Below are positions 1-8,168 of a stretch of 36,099 bases of DNA, piece by piece. The stretch is from Actinomycetota bacterium (GTDB lineage Bacteria; Actinomycetota; Thermoleophilia; Gaiellales; Gaiellaceae). Where the stretch lies: assembly GCA_005888435.1 (NCBI GenBank), contig VAXO01000048.1:1-36099 (forward strand), in the 5' to 3' direction. The position numbers and the translations under genes are program-made. The notes under the pieces are model-generated. The model made no database searches. It had not been told where the DNA came from and saw only the letters and a list, made by a program, of their open reading frames with translations. How positions within the stretch are numbered: the first letter of the stretch is position 1; each line of letters opens with the position of its first letter.

Positions 1-938
1 GGGGCCTCGTAGCCCGGGACGAGGCGCTTGTACGAGTTGACCCACTGCGCGAAGACCGCGCTGATCTCCCGCGCGTGCCGCAGCTGGCCGGCGATGAACG
101 CCTTGCCCGCATCCGAGAGGTGCCACTTGTCGTCGCCGTCGAAGAAGGCGTTGCGGTCGTCCTTGAACAGGGACTGGTGCGTGTGCATCCCCGAGCCGTT
201 CTCGCCGAAGAGCGGCTTCGGCATGAAGGTCGCGTGGAAGCCGGCCTTCTTCGCGATCTCCTTCACGATCAGCCGGTAGGTCACGGTGTGGTCGGCCATC
301 GAGAGCGCGTCCGCGTAACGCATGTCGATCTCGTGCTGCGACGGGCCCACCTCGTGATGGACGTATTCGATCGGGATGCCCATCGTCTCGAGCGCGCGCA
401 CCGTCTCCTGACGCAGGCCGCTGGCCGCGTCGAGCGTGGTCATCGCGAAGTACCCGCCCTCGTCCAGCGTCTCCGTTCCCTTGTCGTCGCGGAAGAGGAA
501 GTACTCGAGCTCGGGCCCGACGTTGAACGTGTCGAAGCCGAGCGAGCTCATCCGTTCCAGCGCGCGCCGCAGCACGTAGCGCGGATCGCCCTCGTACGGC
601 TTCCCATCGGGCGTGACGATGTCGCAGATCATCCGCGCGACCTTCGTCTCGCCCTCCTTCCACGGCATCAGCTGGAAGGTCTCCGGATCGGGGATCGCGA
701 TCATGTCGGACTCCTCGATCGCGTTGAAGCCCGTAATGGAGGACCCGTCGAAGCCCATCCCATCGTCGAGTGCGTCCTCGATCTCGCTCGGAGTGACGGC
801 GAAGCTCTTCAGGTGGCCCTCGATGTCGGAGAACCAGAGCAGAACGAACTCCACGCGCTCTTCCTCGATTCGCGCACACACGCGCTTCCGCGACTCCTCG
901 CTCGACGTCGCCCTGTTCTTCGTCTCGACCTGCGCCAC
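1..938 (-). CDS. glnA: Glutamine synthetase type I, 5' part (runs off the window)
   Basis: Makes glutamine from glutamate, ammonia and ATP in the cytoplasm. About 312 codons are visible; the C-terminus, including the region where the adenylylation tyrosine would lie, is beyond position 1. The N-terminal beta-grasp domain holds the DGSSI segment at residues 64-68. Further on are the metal- and glutamate-binding stretch VGPELEYFLF and the substrate-loop motif NGSGMHTHQS. The GTG start at 938 is chosen because AAGGAGGGA lies a few bases before it and because the protein then begins in the usual GS manner. The gene is divergent from rmlB. Its roughly 115-nt leader carries a terminator-like hairpin and a GGGGTCTGACC hairpin (separate entries), which suggests control at transcription elongation. 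The family assignment is very secure. Confidence 0.95.
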   Translation of the reverse strand, partial: MAQVETKNRATSSEESRKRVCARIEEERVEFVLLWFSDIEGHLKSFAVTPSEIEDALDDGMGFDGSSITGFNAIEESDMIAIPDPETFQLMPWKEGETKVARMICDIVTPDGKPYEGDPRYVLRRALERMSSLGFDTFNVGPELEYFLFRDDKGTETLDEGGYFAMTTLDAASGLRQETVRALETMGIPIEYVHHEVGPSQHEIDMRYADALSMADHTVTYRLIVKEIAKKAGFHATFMPKPLFGENGSGMHTHQSLFKDDRNAFFDGDDKWHLSDAGKAFIAGQLRHAREISAVFAQWVNSYKRLVPGYEA

Positions 939-965
939 TGATGCTCCCTCCTTCTGATTCAACTG

Positions 966-992
966 CTGGGGTCTGACCTGGGGTCAGACCCC
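966..992. repeat. Inverted pair of GGGGTCAGACCCC-type repeats in the glnA leader
   Basis: GGGGTCTGACC (968-978) and GGTCAGACCCC (982-992) are perfect inverted copies separated by TGG, so either strand can form an 11-bp hairpin. The same core recurs at 21707-21800 (four copies) and 30430-30441 (one copy inside sufD). Here it lies between the terminator-like hairpin and the ribosome binding site of glnA. Confidence 0.85.
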
Positions 993-1000
993 TAAAACGC

Positions 1001-1032
1001 AAAAAGCCTCAGGCGCGGACGGCGCCCGAGGC
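1001..1032 (-). terminator. Terminator-like hairpin in the glnA 5' leader (attenuator candidate)
   Basis: Read on the minus strand, GCCTCGGGCGC pairs with GCGCCTGAGGC (11 bp with one mismatch) around a CGTCC loop, followed at once by TTTTT. No minus-strand gene lies upstream that needs terminating, so the structure sits inside the glnA leader. Just upstream are a small hairpin CGTTG-GGG-CAACG (1047-1035) and the pentamer GGACG (1053-1049), which is exactly complementary to the terminator loop. This suggests a pseudoknot or switch. Function is inferred. Confidence 0.6.
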
Positions 1033-1036
1033 TCCG

Positions 1037-1065
1037 TTGCCCCAACGACGTCCAGAGTTTATACC
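1037..1065 (+). promoter_or_regulatory. rmlB promoter, with an opposing glnA -10
   Basis: TTGCCC (1037-1042), a 17-nt spacer and TATACC (1060-1065) form a sigma70-type promoter whose -10 lies 8 nt before the GTG of rmlB, which implies a nearly leaderless transcript. Read on the other strand the same bases give GGTATAAACT, a good -10 (TATAAA) that could start the glnA leader near position 1052. No clear -35 is seen for the minus strand. Confidence 0.5.
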
Positions 1066-1073
1066 GTGGTGCC

Positions 1074-2060
1074 GTGCGCCTCCTCGTCACCGGCGGCGCG
1101 GGCTTCATCGGCTCGCATTTCGTCAAGCGCATGCTCGCCGCGAGCGACGACGTCGTCATCCTGGACAAGTTCACGTATGCCGGAAACCCGGCCAACCTGC
1201 CCGCGGAGAGCGAGTGCTATCGCGGCGACATCGCCGTGCAGGAGGACGTCGAGCAGATCGGCGCCGTCGACGCGATCGTCAACTTCGCGGCCGAGACGCA
1301 TGTCGACCGCTCGATCCACGGCCCAGAGGACTTCGTGCGCACGGACGTCCTCGGCACGCTCGTCCTGCTGCAGCTCGCGCGCGAGCTGAGCGCGCGCTTC
1401 GTCCAGGTCTCGACCGACGAGGTGTACGGCGACATCGAGCCCGGTTGGTCGTCACGCGAGGACGACCGGCTGCGACCGTCGAGCCCGTACAGCGCGTCGA
1501 AGGCGGGCGGCGACCTGCAGGTGCTCGCCGCGGTACGGACGTTCGGCGTCAACGCGTCGGTGACGCGTGGCTCCAACACGTACGGGCCGAATCAGTATCC
1601 GGAGAAAGTACTGCCGCTGTTCACGACGAACGCGCTCGACGGCGAGCCGCTGCCGCTGTACGGCGACGGCCGGCAGGTGCGCGACTGGCTGCACGTGGAG
1701 GACCACTGCGCCGGGATCGAGCTCGTCCTGCGGGAGGGCCAACCCGGCGACGTCTACAACGTCGCCGCGAACGAGGAGCACGAGAACGTCGAGCTGACGA
1801 ACCTCGTCATCGACCACCTTGGCGTCGATCGCTCGCTGATCCGCAACGTCGACGACCGCCCCGGCCACGACCGGCGCTACTCGCTCGACACCACGAAGCT
1901 CCGCGCGCTCGGATGGACGCCGCGCCGCGAGTGGGAAGACGGTGTTCGCGCGACGATCGACTGGTACCGCGACAACCGCGACTGGTGGGAGCCGATCAAG
2001 CGCTCCGACGGGTTCCGCGAATTCTACGAGCGGCAGTACGCCGCGCGCCTCGCGACGTAG
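1074..2060 (+). CDS. rmlB: dTDP-glucose 4,6-dehydratase
   Basis: Converts dTDP-glucose to dTDP-4-keto-6-deoxyglucose, the second step toward dTDP-rhamnose and other deoxysugars of the cell surface. The 328-residue length is normal for the family. An extended-SDR Rossmann fold starts at residue 1 with TGGAGFIGSH. The active-site segment VSTDEVYGD supplies the Thr-Asp-Glu trio, and SPYSASKAGGD contains the YxxxK pair. The GTG start at 1074 puts the first beta-strand (RLLVTGG) at the very N-terminus, and a promoter -10 ends 8 nt upstream. No other rml gene is in the window, so the rest of the pathway must be elsewhere. The stop codon directly abuts that of the convergent kinase gene. A paralogous NDP-sugar dehydratase is possible but less likely given the intact signature. 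Confidence 0.93.
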   Translation: MRLLVTGGAGFIGSHFVKRMLAASDDVVILDKFTYAGNPANLPAESECYRGDIAVQEDVEQIGAVDAIVNFAAETHVDRSIHGPEDFVRTDVLGTLVLLQLARELSARFVQVSTDEVYGDIEPGWSSREDDRLRPSSPYSASKAGGDLQVLAAVRTFGVNASVTRGSNTYGPNQYPEKVLPLFTTNALDGEPLPLYGDGRQVRDWLHVEDHCAGIELVLREGQPGDVYNVAANEEHENVELTNLVIDHLGVDRSLIRNVDDRPGHDRRYSLDTTKLRALGWTPRREWEDGVRATIDWYRDNRDWWEPIKRSDGFREFYERQYAARLAT

Positions 2061-3449
2061 CTAGCAGTTCTGCTGCGCCTGCTCGCGGAGACGGTCGATC
2101 GCGGCCTTCCGCCCCTCGATCGCCTCGGCCTGGTCGAGCAGGTCGAGCACGCCGTCGCAGTTGCCGAGGTGATAGCGCGTGTAGGCGAGGTTGTACTTCG
2201 CGTACGCCTCGTCGAGGATCCCGGTGCCGTCGAGCTTGCGCACGGCCTCTTCGAGCAGCGGCAGGGCGCCCGCATAGTCGCCCGCCTGCATCTTCGCGTA
2301 GCCGGCGTTGTTCAGCGTGACGCCGCTCTGGCCTGATGTTGCCGGAGGCGGCGCACTCGTCGTGGGAGACGTCGTCACGGTCACGGGCCGCTCGACGGTC
2401 GTGACCCGACCCTGCGTCGTCAGGGTCTGAACATGCGTGACGATGGTCGTGGGCGCGGTCGGGCTGGAGCTATCGCCGCGGGTGAGGAAATAGGCGAGCA
2501 GCGCGCCCGCGACGGCGCCGGCAACCAGCAGCCCGACGAGCAGCGGCCACGCGCCCGAGGAACGGCGCGGAGGGGGCAACGTGCGTGTCGCAGCAGTTGG
2601 CGGCACGGCGGCGAGCGCCCGCGTCTGCCCGGCAGCCTCGGCGAAGGCGGAGCGCAGCGCGGCGACGAATTCCGCGCACGTCCCGAAGCGCTGCGCGGGA
2701 TCCTTCGCGAGCGCACGTTCGAAGCAGCGATCGATCTCCCGCGGCAGATCCGCGCGCGCCGAGATCGACGGAACCGGCGCGTTCACGTGTGCCGCCGCCT
2801 CCGCCGTCGGGCTATCGGCCTCGAACGGACGCGACCCAGTCAGCAGCTCGAACGCGACAACCGCCAGCGCGTAGCGGTCGCTTGCCGGTGTCGCCCGCTC
2901 GCCCTGAGCCTGCTCCGGCGACAGGTAGCCGGCCGTGCCGAGCACGGTCCCCGTCATCGTCAACGAGTCCATGCCGGCCGCGCTCGCGATCCCGAAGTCG
3001 GCGACGTGCACGTTGCTTTCGCGATCGAGGAGGAGGTTCCCCGGCTTGACGTCGCGGTGGACGATGCCGCGCGCGTGCGCCGCGTCGAGCGCACGCCCGG
3101 CCTGCTCGAGCCACGTGAAGACGCGTTGCGGCAGCTGCGCGCCCTCGGAGCGCAGCACATCGTCGAGCGAACCGCCGCCGAAGTACTCCATGACGATGTA
3201 CGGCCGGTCGTTGTGCTCGCCGACGTCGAAGATCGTGACGGTGTTCGGCTCGCCGGAGAGCCGCGCAGCTGCGAGCGCCTCGCGTGTGAAGCGCCGGCGC
3301 ACGGACTCGTCCTGCGCGTAGCGGTCGGCGAGCATCTTCACGACGACTTCGCGCCCGAGCACCGCGTCGGTTGCCCGATAGATGTCGCCCATGCCGCCGC
3401 GCCCGATCTGCTGCGGGCCCTGGTAACGGGTCGGAAGGATGTCGCTCAA
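2061..3449 (-). CDS. PknB-like membrane Ser/Thr protein kinase with TPR-like outer domain
   Basis: Transmembrane Hanks-type kinase of 462 residues. Residues 1-270 are the cytoplasmic catalytic domain: glycine loop GRGGMGDIY (16-24), ATP-binding Lys38, HRDVKPGN with catalytic Asp133, DFG at 151-153, and a Thr-rich activation loop before GYLSPEQ. A basic, proline-rich linker leads to a single membrane helix near residues 300-320 (LLVGLLVAGAVAGALLAYFL). A Ser/Thr/Pro-rich outer stalk follows, then a C-terminal helical region with TPR character (NNAGYAKMQAGDYAGALPLL). PASTA repeats, usual in PknB, are absent, so the sensed signal is probably different. The start is TTG at 3449 without a clear ribosome binding site; it is preferred because later starts would cut the glycine loop. 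Substrates are unknown. No phosphatase or FHA gene is nearby. Confidence 0.88.
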   Translation of the reverse strand: MSDILPTRYQGPQQIGRGGMGDIYRATDAVLGREVVVKMLADRYAQDESVRRRFTREALAAARLSGEPNTVTIFDVGEHNDRPYIVMEYFGGGSLDDVLRSEGAQLPQRVFTWLEQAGRALDAAHARGIVHRDVKPGNLLLDRESNVHVADFGIASAAGMDSLTMTGTVLGTAGYLSPEQAQGERATPASDRYALAVVAFELLTGSRPFEADSPTAEAAAHVNAPVPSISARADLPREIDRCFERALAKDPAQRFGTCAEFVAALRSAFAEAAGQTRALAAVPPTAATRTLPPPRRSSGAWPLLVGLLVAGAVAGALLAYFLTRGDSSSPTAPTTIVTHVQTLTTQGRVTTVERPVTVTTSPTTSAPPPATSGQSGVTLNNAGYAKMQAGDYAGALPLLEEAVRKLDGTGILDEAYAKYNLAYTRYHLGNCDGVLDLLDQAEAIEGRKAAIDRLREQAQQNC

Positions 3450-3534
3450 ACGATCAAGTCAGGTTTCCGTAAAAAAACATGCTGCACATGGGCCCCTTTG
3501 CTAGCCTCGTCAAGTCCTCGCTGGGGTCACTTCG
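3450..3534. promoter_or_regulatory. Divergent intergenic region, kinase / SpoIID-like gene
   Basis: An 85-bp spacer between two divergent starts. It holds a run of seven A near 3471-3477 and a TAGCCT box near 3502 that could be the -10 for the rightward operon. Neither start has a convincing Shine-Dalgarno sequence. No operator-like palindrome was seen. Confidence 0.3.
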
Positions 3535-5142
3535 ATGCGTCGAACCGTCGCGATCGCCTCCATTCTCCTGCTCGGCATCGGTCCGGTGGCCCATGCGCGC
3601 GTAAACGCGAAGGCTGCCGCCGGCGCCGCGACGTTCGTCGTCACGGGCCACGGCTGGGGACACGGCGTCGGGATGAGCCAGTACGGCGCTTACGGGTACG
3701 CGCAGAAGGGCGTCGGCTACGAGAAGATCGTGCTGCACTACTTCCCCGGCACCGAGCTTGGCCAGGCACCCGTCTCGAAGGTGCGCGTGCTGCTCACGAG
3801 CGGCGTCGGCACGCTCCCGATCGGATCGGCGGTGGACTTCCGCGTCAAGGACGCGACCGGTGCGGTGCACAACGTCACGGCGGGCAAGTACACGCTCACG
3901 CCCGCGCTGAAACTCAAGGTCGACGGCGCCGCCGTGGCGCGCGCGCTGCCGGGCCCGCTGCTCTTCCAGCCGGGAACGACGCCGCTGCAGCTGAAGCACC
4001 TCTATCGCGGCTCCATGCAAGTGGACGTCGTCGGCGGCAAGCTGCGCGCGATCAACGTCGTCGGCCTCGAGCAGTACCTCTACGGCGTCGTGCCATCGGA
4101 GATGCCGTTCTCGTGGGCGCCGGAGGCGTTGAAGGCGCAGGCCGTCGTCGCGCGCTCGTACGCGCTGGCGACGCGCAGGACCGGCGCGTTCGACCTCTAC
4201 CCCGACACACGCAGCCAGGTCTACCTCGGGGTCGAGCACGAGAAGTCGTCGACGAGTGCAGCCGTCGATGCCACCGCCGGCCAGGTTGTCCTCTATCAGG
4301 GACAGGTGGCAAAGACATTCTTCTTCTCGACCTCGGGCGGCCGCACCGCATCGGCGGAGGACGTCTGGGGCGAGCCCGTTCCGTATCTCGTCTCGGTGCC
4401 CGACCCGTACGACTCGATCTCGCCGCACCACACCTGGGGCCCGGTCGCATTCACGGGGGCCGCCCTGGCGAAGCGTCTGAAGATGAAGGGCCGCATCATG
4501 GACGTGCAGTCCGAGCTCAACTCCTCCGGGCGCGTGAAGACGCTCACCGTCGTCGGCTCCCAGGGGACGATCGAAATGCCCGGGACGGCCGTTCGGCAGC
4601 GCCTCGGCGTGCAGTCGACATGGTTCACGGTGGGCGTGCTGTCTCTCTCTGCGCCCACCACGACCGTCGTCTACGGCTCGCGGGCACAGCTGACCGGCGT
4701 CGCACGCGGGCTCTCGAACGCAGTGCTCCAGCAGCTCGACGGGACCGCCTGGAAGAGCCTCGGAACGGTCAAGCCCGACAAGGACGGCACCGTGACGTTC
4801 TCGATCAAGCCGCCGGTGACGACGCGTTACCGGCTCGCGATGGGCAAGGTCAGCGCGCCCTCGGTACGGGTCCCGGTGGCGCCGCTCGTGCGCTTCTACG
4901 CGCCGCGCACGCCCGACCAGCTGAGCGGCTACGTCCGCCCGCTCTCGCTCGCGGGCGCGCGCGTGCTCATCCAGCGCCAACAGGGGCCCGGCTGGGTCAC
5001 GGCGGCGCAGGCGACGGTCGCGTCTGACGGCGGCTTCCTGGCCAAGCTGCGGCTGACCGACGGCGTGTATCGCGCACGCGTCGGCTCCGGGCACGGTTAC
5101 GTGGCCGGAACGACGCCACTGCTGCAGGTCTCGAACCAGTGA
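3535..5142 (+). CDS. Exported SpoIID/LytB-domain protein
   Basis: Probable secreted cell-wall protein of 535 residues. The N-terminus (MRRTVAIASILLLGIGPVAHA) is a signal peptide. Residues 30-65 carry GHGWGHGVGMSQYGA and the central part carries LEQYLYGVVPSEMP and KAQAVVARSYAL, the signatures of the SpoIID domain, whose best-studied member is a lytic transglycosylase acting on stem-peptide-stripped glycan in Bacillus sporulation. The conserved FFFSTSGGRT segment follows. The C-terminal 200 residues are beta-rich with a repeated pattern, probably Ig-like or wall-binding. In actinobacteria such proteins occur outside sporulation, so a role in wall turnover is an inference. The stop overlaps the GTG of the subtilase by four bases (GTGA), so the two are translationally coupled. 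Confidence 0.85.
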   Translation: MRRTVAIASILLLGIGPVAHARVNAKAAAGAATFVVTGHGWGHGVGMSQYGAYGYAQKGVGYEKIVLHYFPGTELGQAPVSKVRVLLTSGVGTLPIGSAVDFRVKDATGAVHNVTAGKYTLTPALKLKVDGAAVARALPGPLLFQPGTTPLQLKHLYRGSMQVDVVGGKLRAINVVGLEQYLYGVVPSEMPFSWAPEALKAQAVVARSYALATRRTGAFDLYPDTRSQVYLGVEHEKSSTSAAVDATAGQVVLYQGQVAKTFFFSTSGGRTASAEDVWGEPVPYLVSVPDPYDSISPHHTWGPVAFTGAALAKRLKMKGRIMDVQSELNSSGRVKTLTVVGSQGTIEMPGTAVRQRLGVQSTWFTVGVLSLSAPTTTVVYGSRAQLTGVARGLSNAVLQQLDGTAWKSLGTVKPDKDGTVTFSIKPPVTTRYRLAMGKVSAPSVRVPVAPLVRFYAPRTPDQLSGYVRPLSLAGARVLIQRQQGPGWVTAAQATVASDGGFLAKLRLTDGVYRARVGSGHGYVAGTTPLLQVSNQ

Positions 5143-6599
5143 GACGAGCTGCAGCGGCTGCGGCGCTCGCGCTCCTGCTGGCGCCGTCGGCGGCTGCACT
5201 GCCCGTGCGCGACAGCTTCACGCCGAGCGACCCGCTCGCGCCGCGCCAGTACTACCTCGCGCAGGATCACGCGTTCGACGGATTCGGCGCCGAGCTGCCG
5301 GTTGTCAATCCGGTGCGGGTCGCGATCATCGATTCGGGGCTCGACGGGGGCCATCCGGAGTTCCCGCGCTCCCGGATCTGGCAGGCGCGGAGCTGGGTGG
5401 GCGGCAGCCCTCTCACCGACGAGGAGGGTCACGGCACGTTCGTCGCGGGCGAGGTCGCGGCGGCGATCAACAACAACGAAGGCATCGCCGGCATGGGCTT
5501 TCCCGCGCAGCTCGTGATCGCGAAGGTCGCGCGCGCCGACCAGACGATCGACGTTCGCGACGAGGCGCAGGCGATCCGCTGGGCCGTCGACGTCGGCGCG
5601 CGGGTCATCAACCTCTCGATCGGCGGGCTACGCAACCCGTTCAACTCAAAAATCGACACCTACTCGAAGGTGGAGGCGGACGCGATCGAGTACGCGGTGC
5701 GAAAGGGCGCCGTGCTCGTCGCCGCGGTCGGCAACTCGGACGAGGCGCCGCAGACACCATGGCCGTTCGCGAGCTACCCGGCGGCGTTGCCACACGTGAT
5801 CGGCGTGAGCGCGCTGTCCCCGACCGGCAACGTGCCGAACTTCTCCGACCGCGACCGCATCTACAACGATCTCTCGGCACCGGGGCAGGAGATCTACTCG
5901 ACGCTGCCCCGCGCGCTGACGTCGTTCCGCCCGCTCTGCCAGAACCAGGGGTACTCCGATTGCGGCCCGGACGAGTTCCGGCACGCAGCCGGCACGTCGT
6001 TCGCCGCCCCGCAGGTCACCGCGGCGGCGGCCGTACTGCTCGCGCTCAGGCCGGCGTTGCAGCCGGACCAGGTCGCCAACATCCTCGAACGCTCCGCAAC
6101 CGACGTGAACGCGTCGGACGGATGCAAGACGTGCCCGCTCCTGCGCGACGCCATGAGCGGCTGGGGCAGGCTCGACGTCTCGAAGGCGGTCGCGGCGCTC
6201 GACGGGGTGCTGACGCCTGCCGACCACTACGAGCCGAATGACGACGCGGGCGGGCATGCAGCAAAGCTCAGGGCAGGAGTGAAGTCGGTGAAGGCGACGA
6301 TCGACTTCTGGGACGACAACATCGACGTCTACCGCGTCTACCTCGCCAGAGGACAACGGCTGAAGCTGACACTCGACGGCCCGGCCGGCGCGACGTCGAA
6401 TCTGCTGCTCTGGAAGCCGCGCACGAAGCGCGTCAACGACCTGCGCACCCAGAACCTGCGCGCCGCGCAGTCGATCGGCCCCGGCTCGTCGCACCGCGTC
6501 GGCTACCGCGTCGCGAAGAAGGGCTGGTACTACATCGAGGTCAAAGTGACGACTCGCGGCTCCGGGCCCTACGAGCTCACGCTTAGTCGCTCGAAGTAA
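5139..6599 (+). CDS. Secreted subtilisin-like serine protease (S8 family)
   Basis: Exported endopeptidase of 486 residues. Residues 1-21 form a signal peptide with an alanine-rich core. The catalytic triad is visible: Asp65 in VAIIDSGLDG, His98 in EEGHGTFVAGE, and Ser287 in GTSFAAPQVTAAAA. The region between His and Ser keeps the subtilase substrate-binding strands (NLSIGGL, VAAVGNSD). Four cysteines in two close pairs (CQNQGYSDC, CKTC) could form disulfides. After residue 370 a beta-rich domain with a YEPNDD motif and ending YYIEVKVTTRGSGPYELTL resembles bacterial pre-peptidase C-terminal (PPC) domains. The GTG start overlaps the stop of the SpoIID-like gene. Joint action on the cell envelope is inferred from this coupling. 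The 3' end overlaps the convergent acyltransferase gene by 17 bp. Confidence 0.9.
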   Translation: MRRAAAAAALALLLAPSAAALPVRDSFTPSDPLAPRQYYLAQDHAFDGFGAELPVVNPVRVAIIDSGLDGGHPEFPRSRIWQARSWVGGSPLTDEEGHGTFVAGEVAAAINNNEGIAGMGFPAQLVIAKVARADQTIDVRDEAQAIRWAVDVGARVINLSIGGLRNPFNSKIDTYSKVEADAIEYAVRKGAVLVAAVGNSDEAPQTPWPFASYPAALPHVIGVSALSPTGNVPNFSDRDRIYNDLSAPGQEIYSTLPRALTSFRPLCQNQGYSDCGPDEFRHAAGTSFAAPQVTAAAAVLLALRPALQPDQVANILERSATDVNASDGCKTCPLLRDAMSGWGRLDVSKAVAALDGVLTPADHYEPNDDAGGHAAKLRAGVKSVKATIDFWDDNIDVYRVYLARGQRLKLTLDGPAGATSNLLLWKPRTKRVNDLRTQNLRAAQSIGPGSSHRVGYRVAKKGWYYIEVKVTTRGSGPYELTLSRSK

Positions 6600-7227
6600 C
6601 CAATTCCTCCGGAGGCACCTCCCGCAAGACGCGTGCGGGGTTGCCGACGACGACTACACGCGGGGGCACGTCCTTGACGACGACGGCGCCCGCGCCGACG
6701 AACGCCTCCGCTCCGATCTCGACGGCGGGACAGAGGACCGCTCCGACGCCGATCCGCGCGCCGCGGCGGATGGTCGGCCCCCTTCGCAACTCGTGCCGCC
6801 GCTCGGTGCGGCCCATGAAGTTGTCGTTCGAGGTCTGCACGCAGGGAGCGATGAACACGTCCTCTTCGAGCGTCGCGTACGCGGTGACGTACGCCATCGC
6901 CTGGATCTTCGTGCGCGCGCCGACCGTGGTGTCGTTCTCGACGAGGGAGCCGCGGCCGATGACCACGTCGTCGCCGATCTCGCAGCGCTCCCGGACGCAC
7001 GCCTGGTCGCCGACGATCACGCGCGCGCCGATGGATGTGCCGGCGAAGACCACCGCGCCGGTCGAGACAACCGTTCCCGGCCCGAGCTCGAGCGGCGGGA
7101 TCGCCTCCCGCTTCGCGGTCGAGCGCGGCGAGAGCGTCGGCTGCTTCCCGACGACGGCGTAGTCGAGAATCGTGCAGTCGTCGGGAACGACCGTCCCCGG
7201 AAAGACGATGGCGGTGTCCGCGATCAC
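6583..7227 (-). CDS. Left-handed beta-helix acyltransferase (WbpD/WlbB-like)
   Basis: Hexapeptide-repeat acyltransferase of 214 residues, probably N-acetylating a UDP-amino sugar. From residue 1 the chain shows [LIV]-G-x-x-x-x repeats: IADTAIVFPGTVV, IGARVIVGDQACV, IGDDVVIGRGSLV and a run near the C-terminus ending VVVKDVPPRVVVVGNPARVL, which is the typical closing motif. A loop with NDNFMGR interrupts the coils, as in PglD/WlbB-type enzymes. The GTG start at 7227 overlaps the TGA of the upstream dehydrogenase by four bases; longer upstream extensions lie in the neighbour's coding frame and are rejected. It is the last gene of a three-gene operon. An O-acetyltransferase is an alternative, but the flanking genes favour the 3-amino group of a UDP-GlcNAcA derivative. 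Confidence 0.82.
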   Translation of the reverse strand: MIADTAIVFPGTVVPDDCTILDYAVVGKQPTLSPRSTAKREAIPPLELGPGTVVSTGAVVFAGTSIGARVIVGDQACVRERCEIGDDVVIGRGSLVENDTTVGARTKIQAMAYVTAYATLEEDVFIAPCVQTSNDNFMGRTERRHELRRGPTIRRGARIGVGAVLCPAVEIGAEAFVGAGAVVVKDVPPRVVVVGNPARVLREVPPEELVTSSD

Positions 7228-8168
7228 ACCACGGCAGACTCGAGCGACGTCTGCAGCTGCTCGAGCGCACGGACGACGGGCACCGCGTCCCGCGCGGCCT
7301 TGTGCCGATCGCCCTCGCCTGCCACGAGGCCGAGGAAGTGCTGGCACTCGAGCCGCAAAGGCTCGGTCGCGTCGACCTTCGGGCTGTAGACGTCGCCCGT
7401 GCGTGTGCGCCAGTTGTCGTAGACCGTGATCTTCCGGTCGAGCTCCATGTCGTCGAAGACCGCCATCCGGTCGTTGCCGACGACCGTGATGCGCCGGATC
7501 TTGTGAGGGTCGAGCCACGAGAGGTGCATGTGCGCCATCTTCCCGGAAGGGAAGTTGAGGTAGCAAAACACCACGTCCTCGACGCCGCCGGTCAGGAACG
7601 CATTGCCGTGCGCGCGCACCTCGCTCGGCTCCTCCTCGACCAGGTACAGCAGCACCGAGAGGTCGTGCACGCCGAGCGACCAGAGCGCGTTCTCGTTCGT
7701 CCGGAACGTCCCCAGGTTCTGACGGTTGCCGTACACGTACAGCACATCTCCGAGCTCACCAGAGTCGACGATCTCCTTCAGCTTTCTGACGCCTGGGTGG
7801 TAGAGGAGGAGGTGGCCGGGCATCAGCACGAGGCCGCGATCCTCCGAGAGCTCGCACAGGTCTTCGAGCTCGGCGCCGCGCATCGACGGCGGCTTCTCGA
7901 CGAAGACGTGCTTCCCGGCTTCGAGCGCGCGCCGCGCAAGCTCGTAGTGGGTCGGCACCGGCGTGGCGATCACGACCGCCTGCACCGAGTCGTCAGCCAG
8001 GACGTCATCGAGCTTCGCGGTCAGCCGCGCCTGCGGATACCGCTGCGCGAGGTCGGTGTGCTGCGCCTCGTCGACGTCACAGAGCCACGCGAGGTCGGCG
8101 AGGTCCGCGAAGTTGCGCGCGAGGTTCTTGCCCCACTGCCCCAGGCCGACTTGCGCCAGTCGCGTCAT
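7224..8168 (-). CDS. Gfo/Idh/MocA-family NAD-dependent sugar dehydrogenase (WbpB/WlbA-like)
   Basis: Oxidoreductase of 314 residues. The Rossmann motif GLGQWGKN begins at residue 8, and the family's EKPPSM segment (the EKP motif lining the active site) lies near residue 95. The alpha/beta C-terminal half contains GVHDLSVLLYL, where the conserved His is expected. Placed between a UDP-sugar 6-dehydrogenase and a hexapeptide acyltransferase, it most likely oxidises C3 of UDP-GlcNAcA, as WbpB/WlbA does in making diacetamido-uronic acids. The ATG start directly abuts the stop of the upstream dehydrogenase, and the stop overlaps the acyltransferase start, so one transcript is expected. Substrate specificity is an inference from context; fold and family are clear. 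Confidence 0.87.
   Translation of the reverse strand: MTRLAQVGLGQWGKNLARNFADLADLAWLCDVDEAQHTDLAQRYPQARLTAKLDDVLADDSVQAVVIATPVPTHYELARRALEAGKHVFVEKPPSMRGAELEDLCELSEDRGLVLMPGHLLLYHPGVRKLKEIVDSGELGDVLYVYGNRQNLGTFRTNENALWSLGVHDLSVLLYLVEEEPSEVRAHGNAFLTGGVEDVVFCYLNFPSGKMAHMHLSWLDPHKIRRITVVGNDRMAVFDDMELDRKITVYDNWRTRTGDVYSPKVDATEPLRLECQHFLGLVAGEGDRHKAARDAVPVVRALEQLQTSLESAVV

Noticed and set aside
2433-5027. Very long plus-strand frame antisense to the kinase and overlapping the SpoIID-like gene.
   Set aside because: Arg-rich, low-complexity product typical of off-frame reading in high-GC DNA; both strands already hold genes with intact motifs.
6583-7566. Longer acyltransferase of 327 residues.
   Set aside because: The extra N-terminus is the out-of-frame shadow of the Gfo/Idh/MocA gene; hexapeptide repeats begin at the GTG at 7227.
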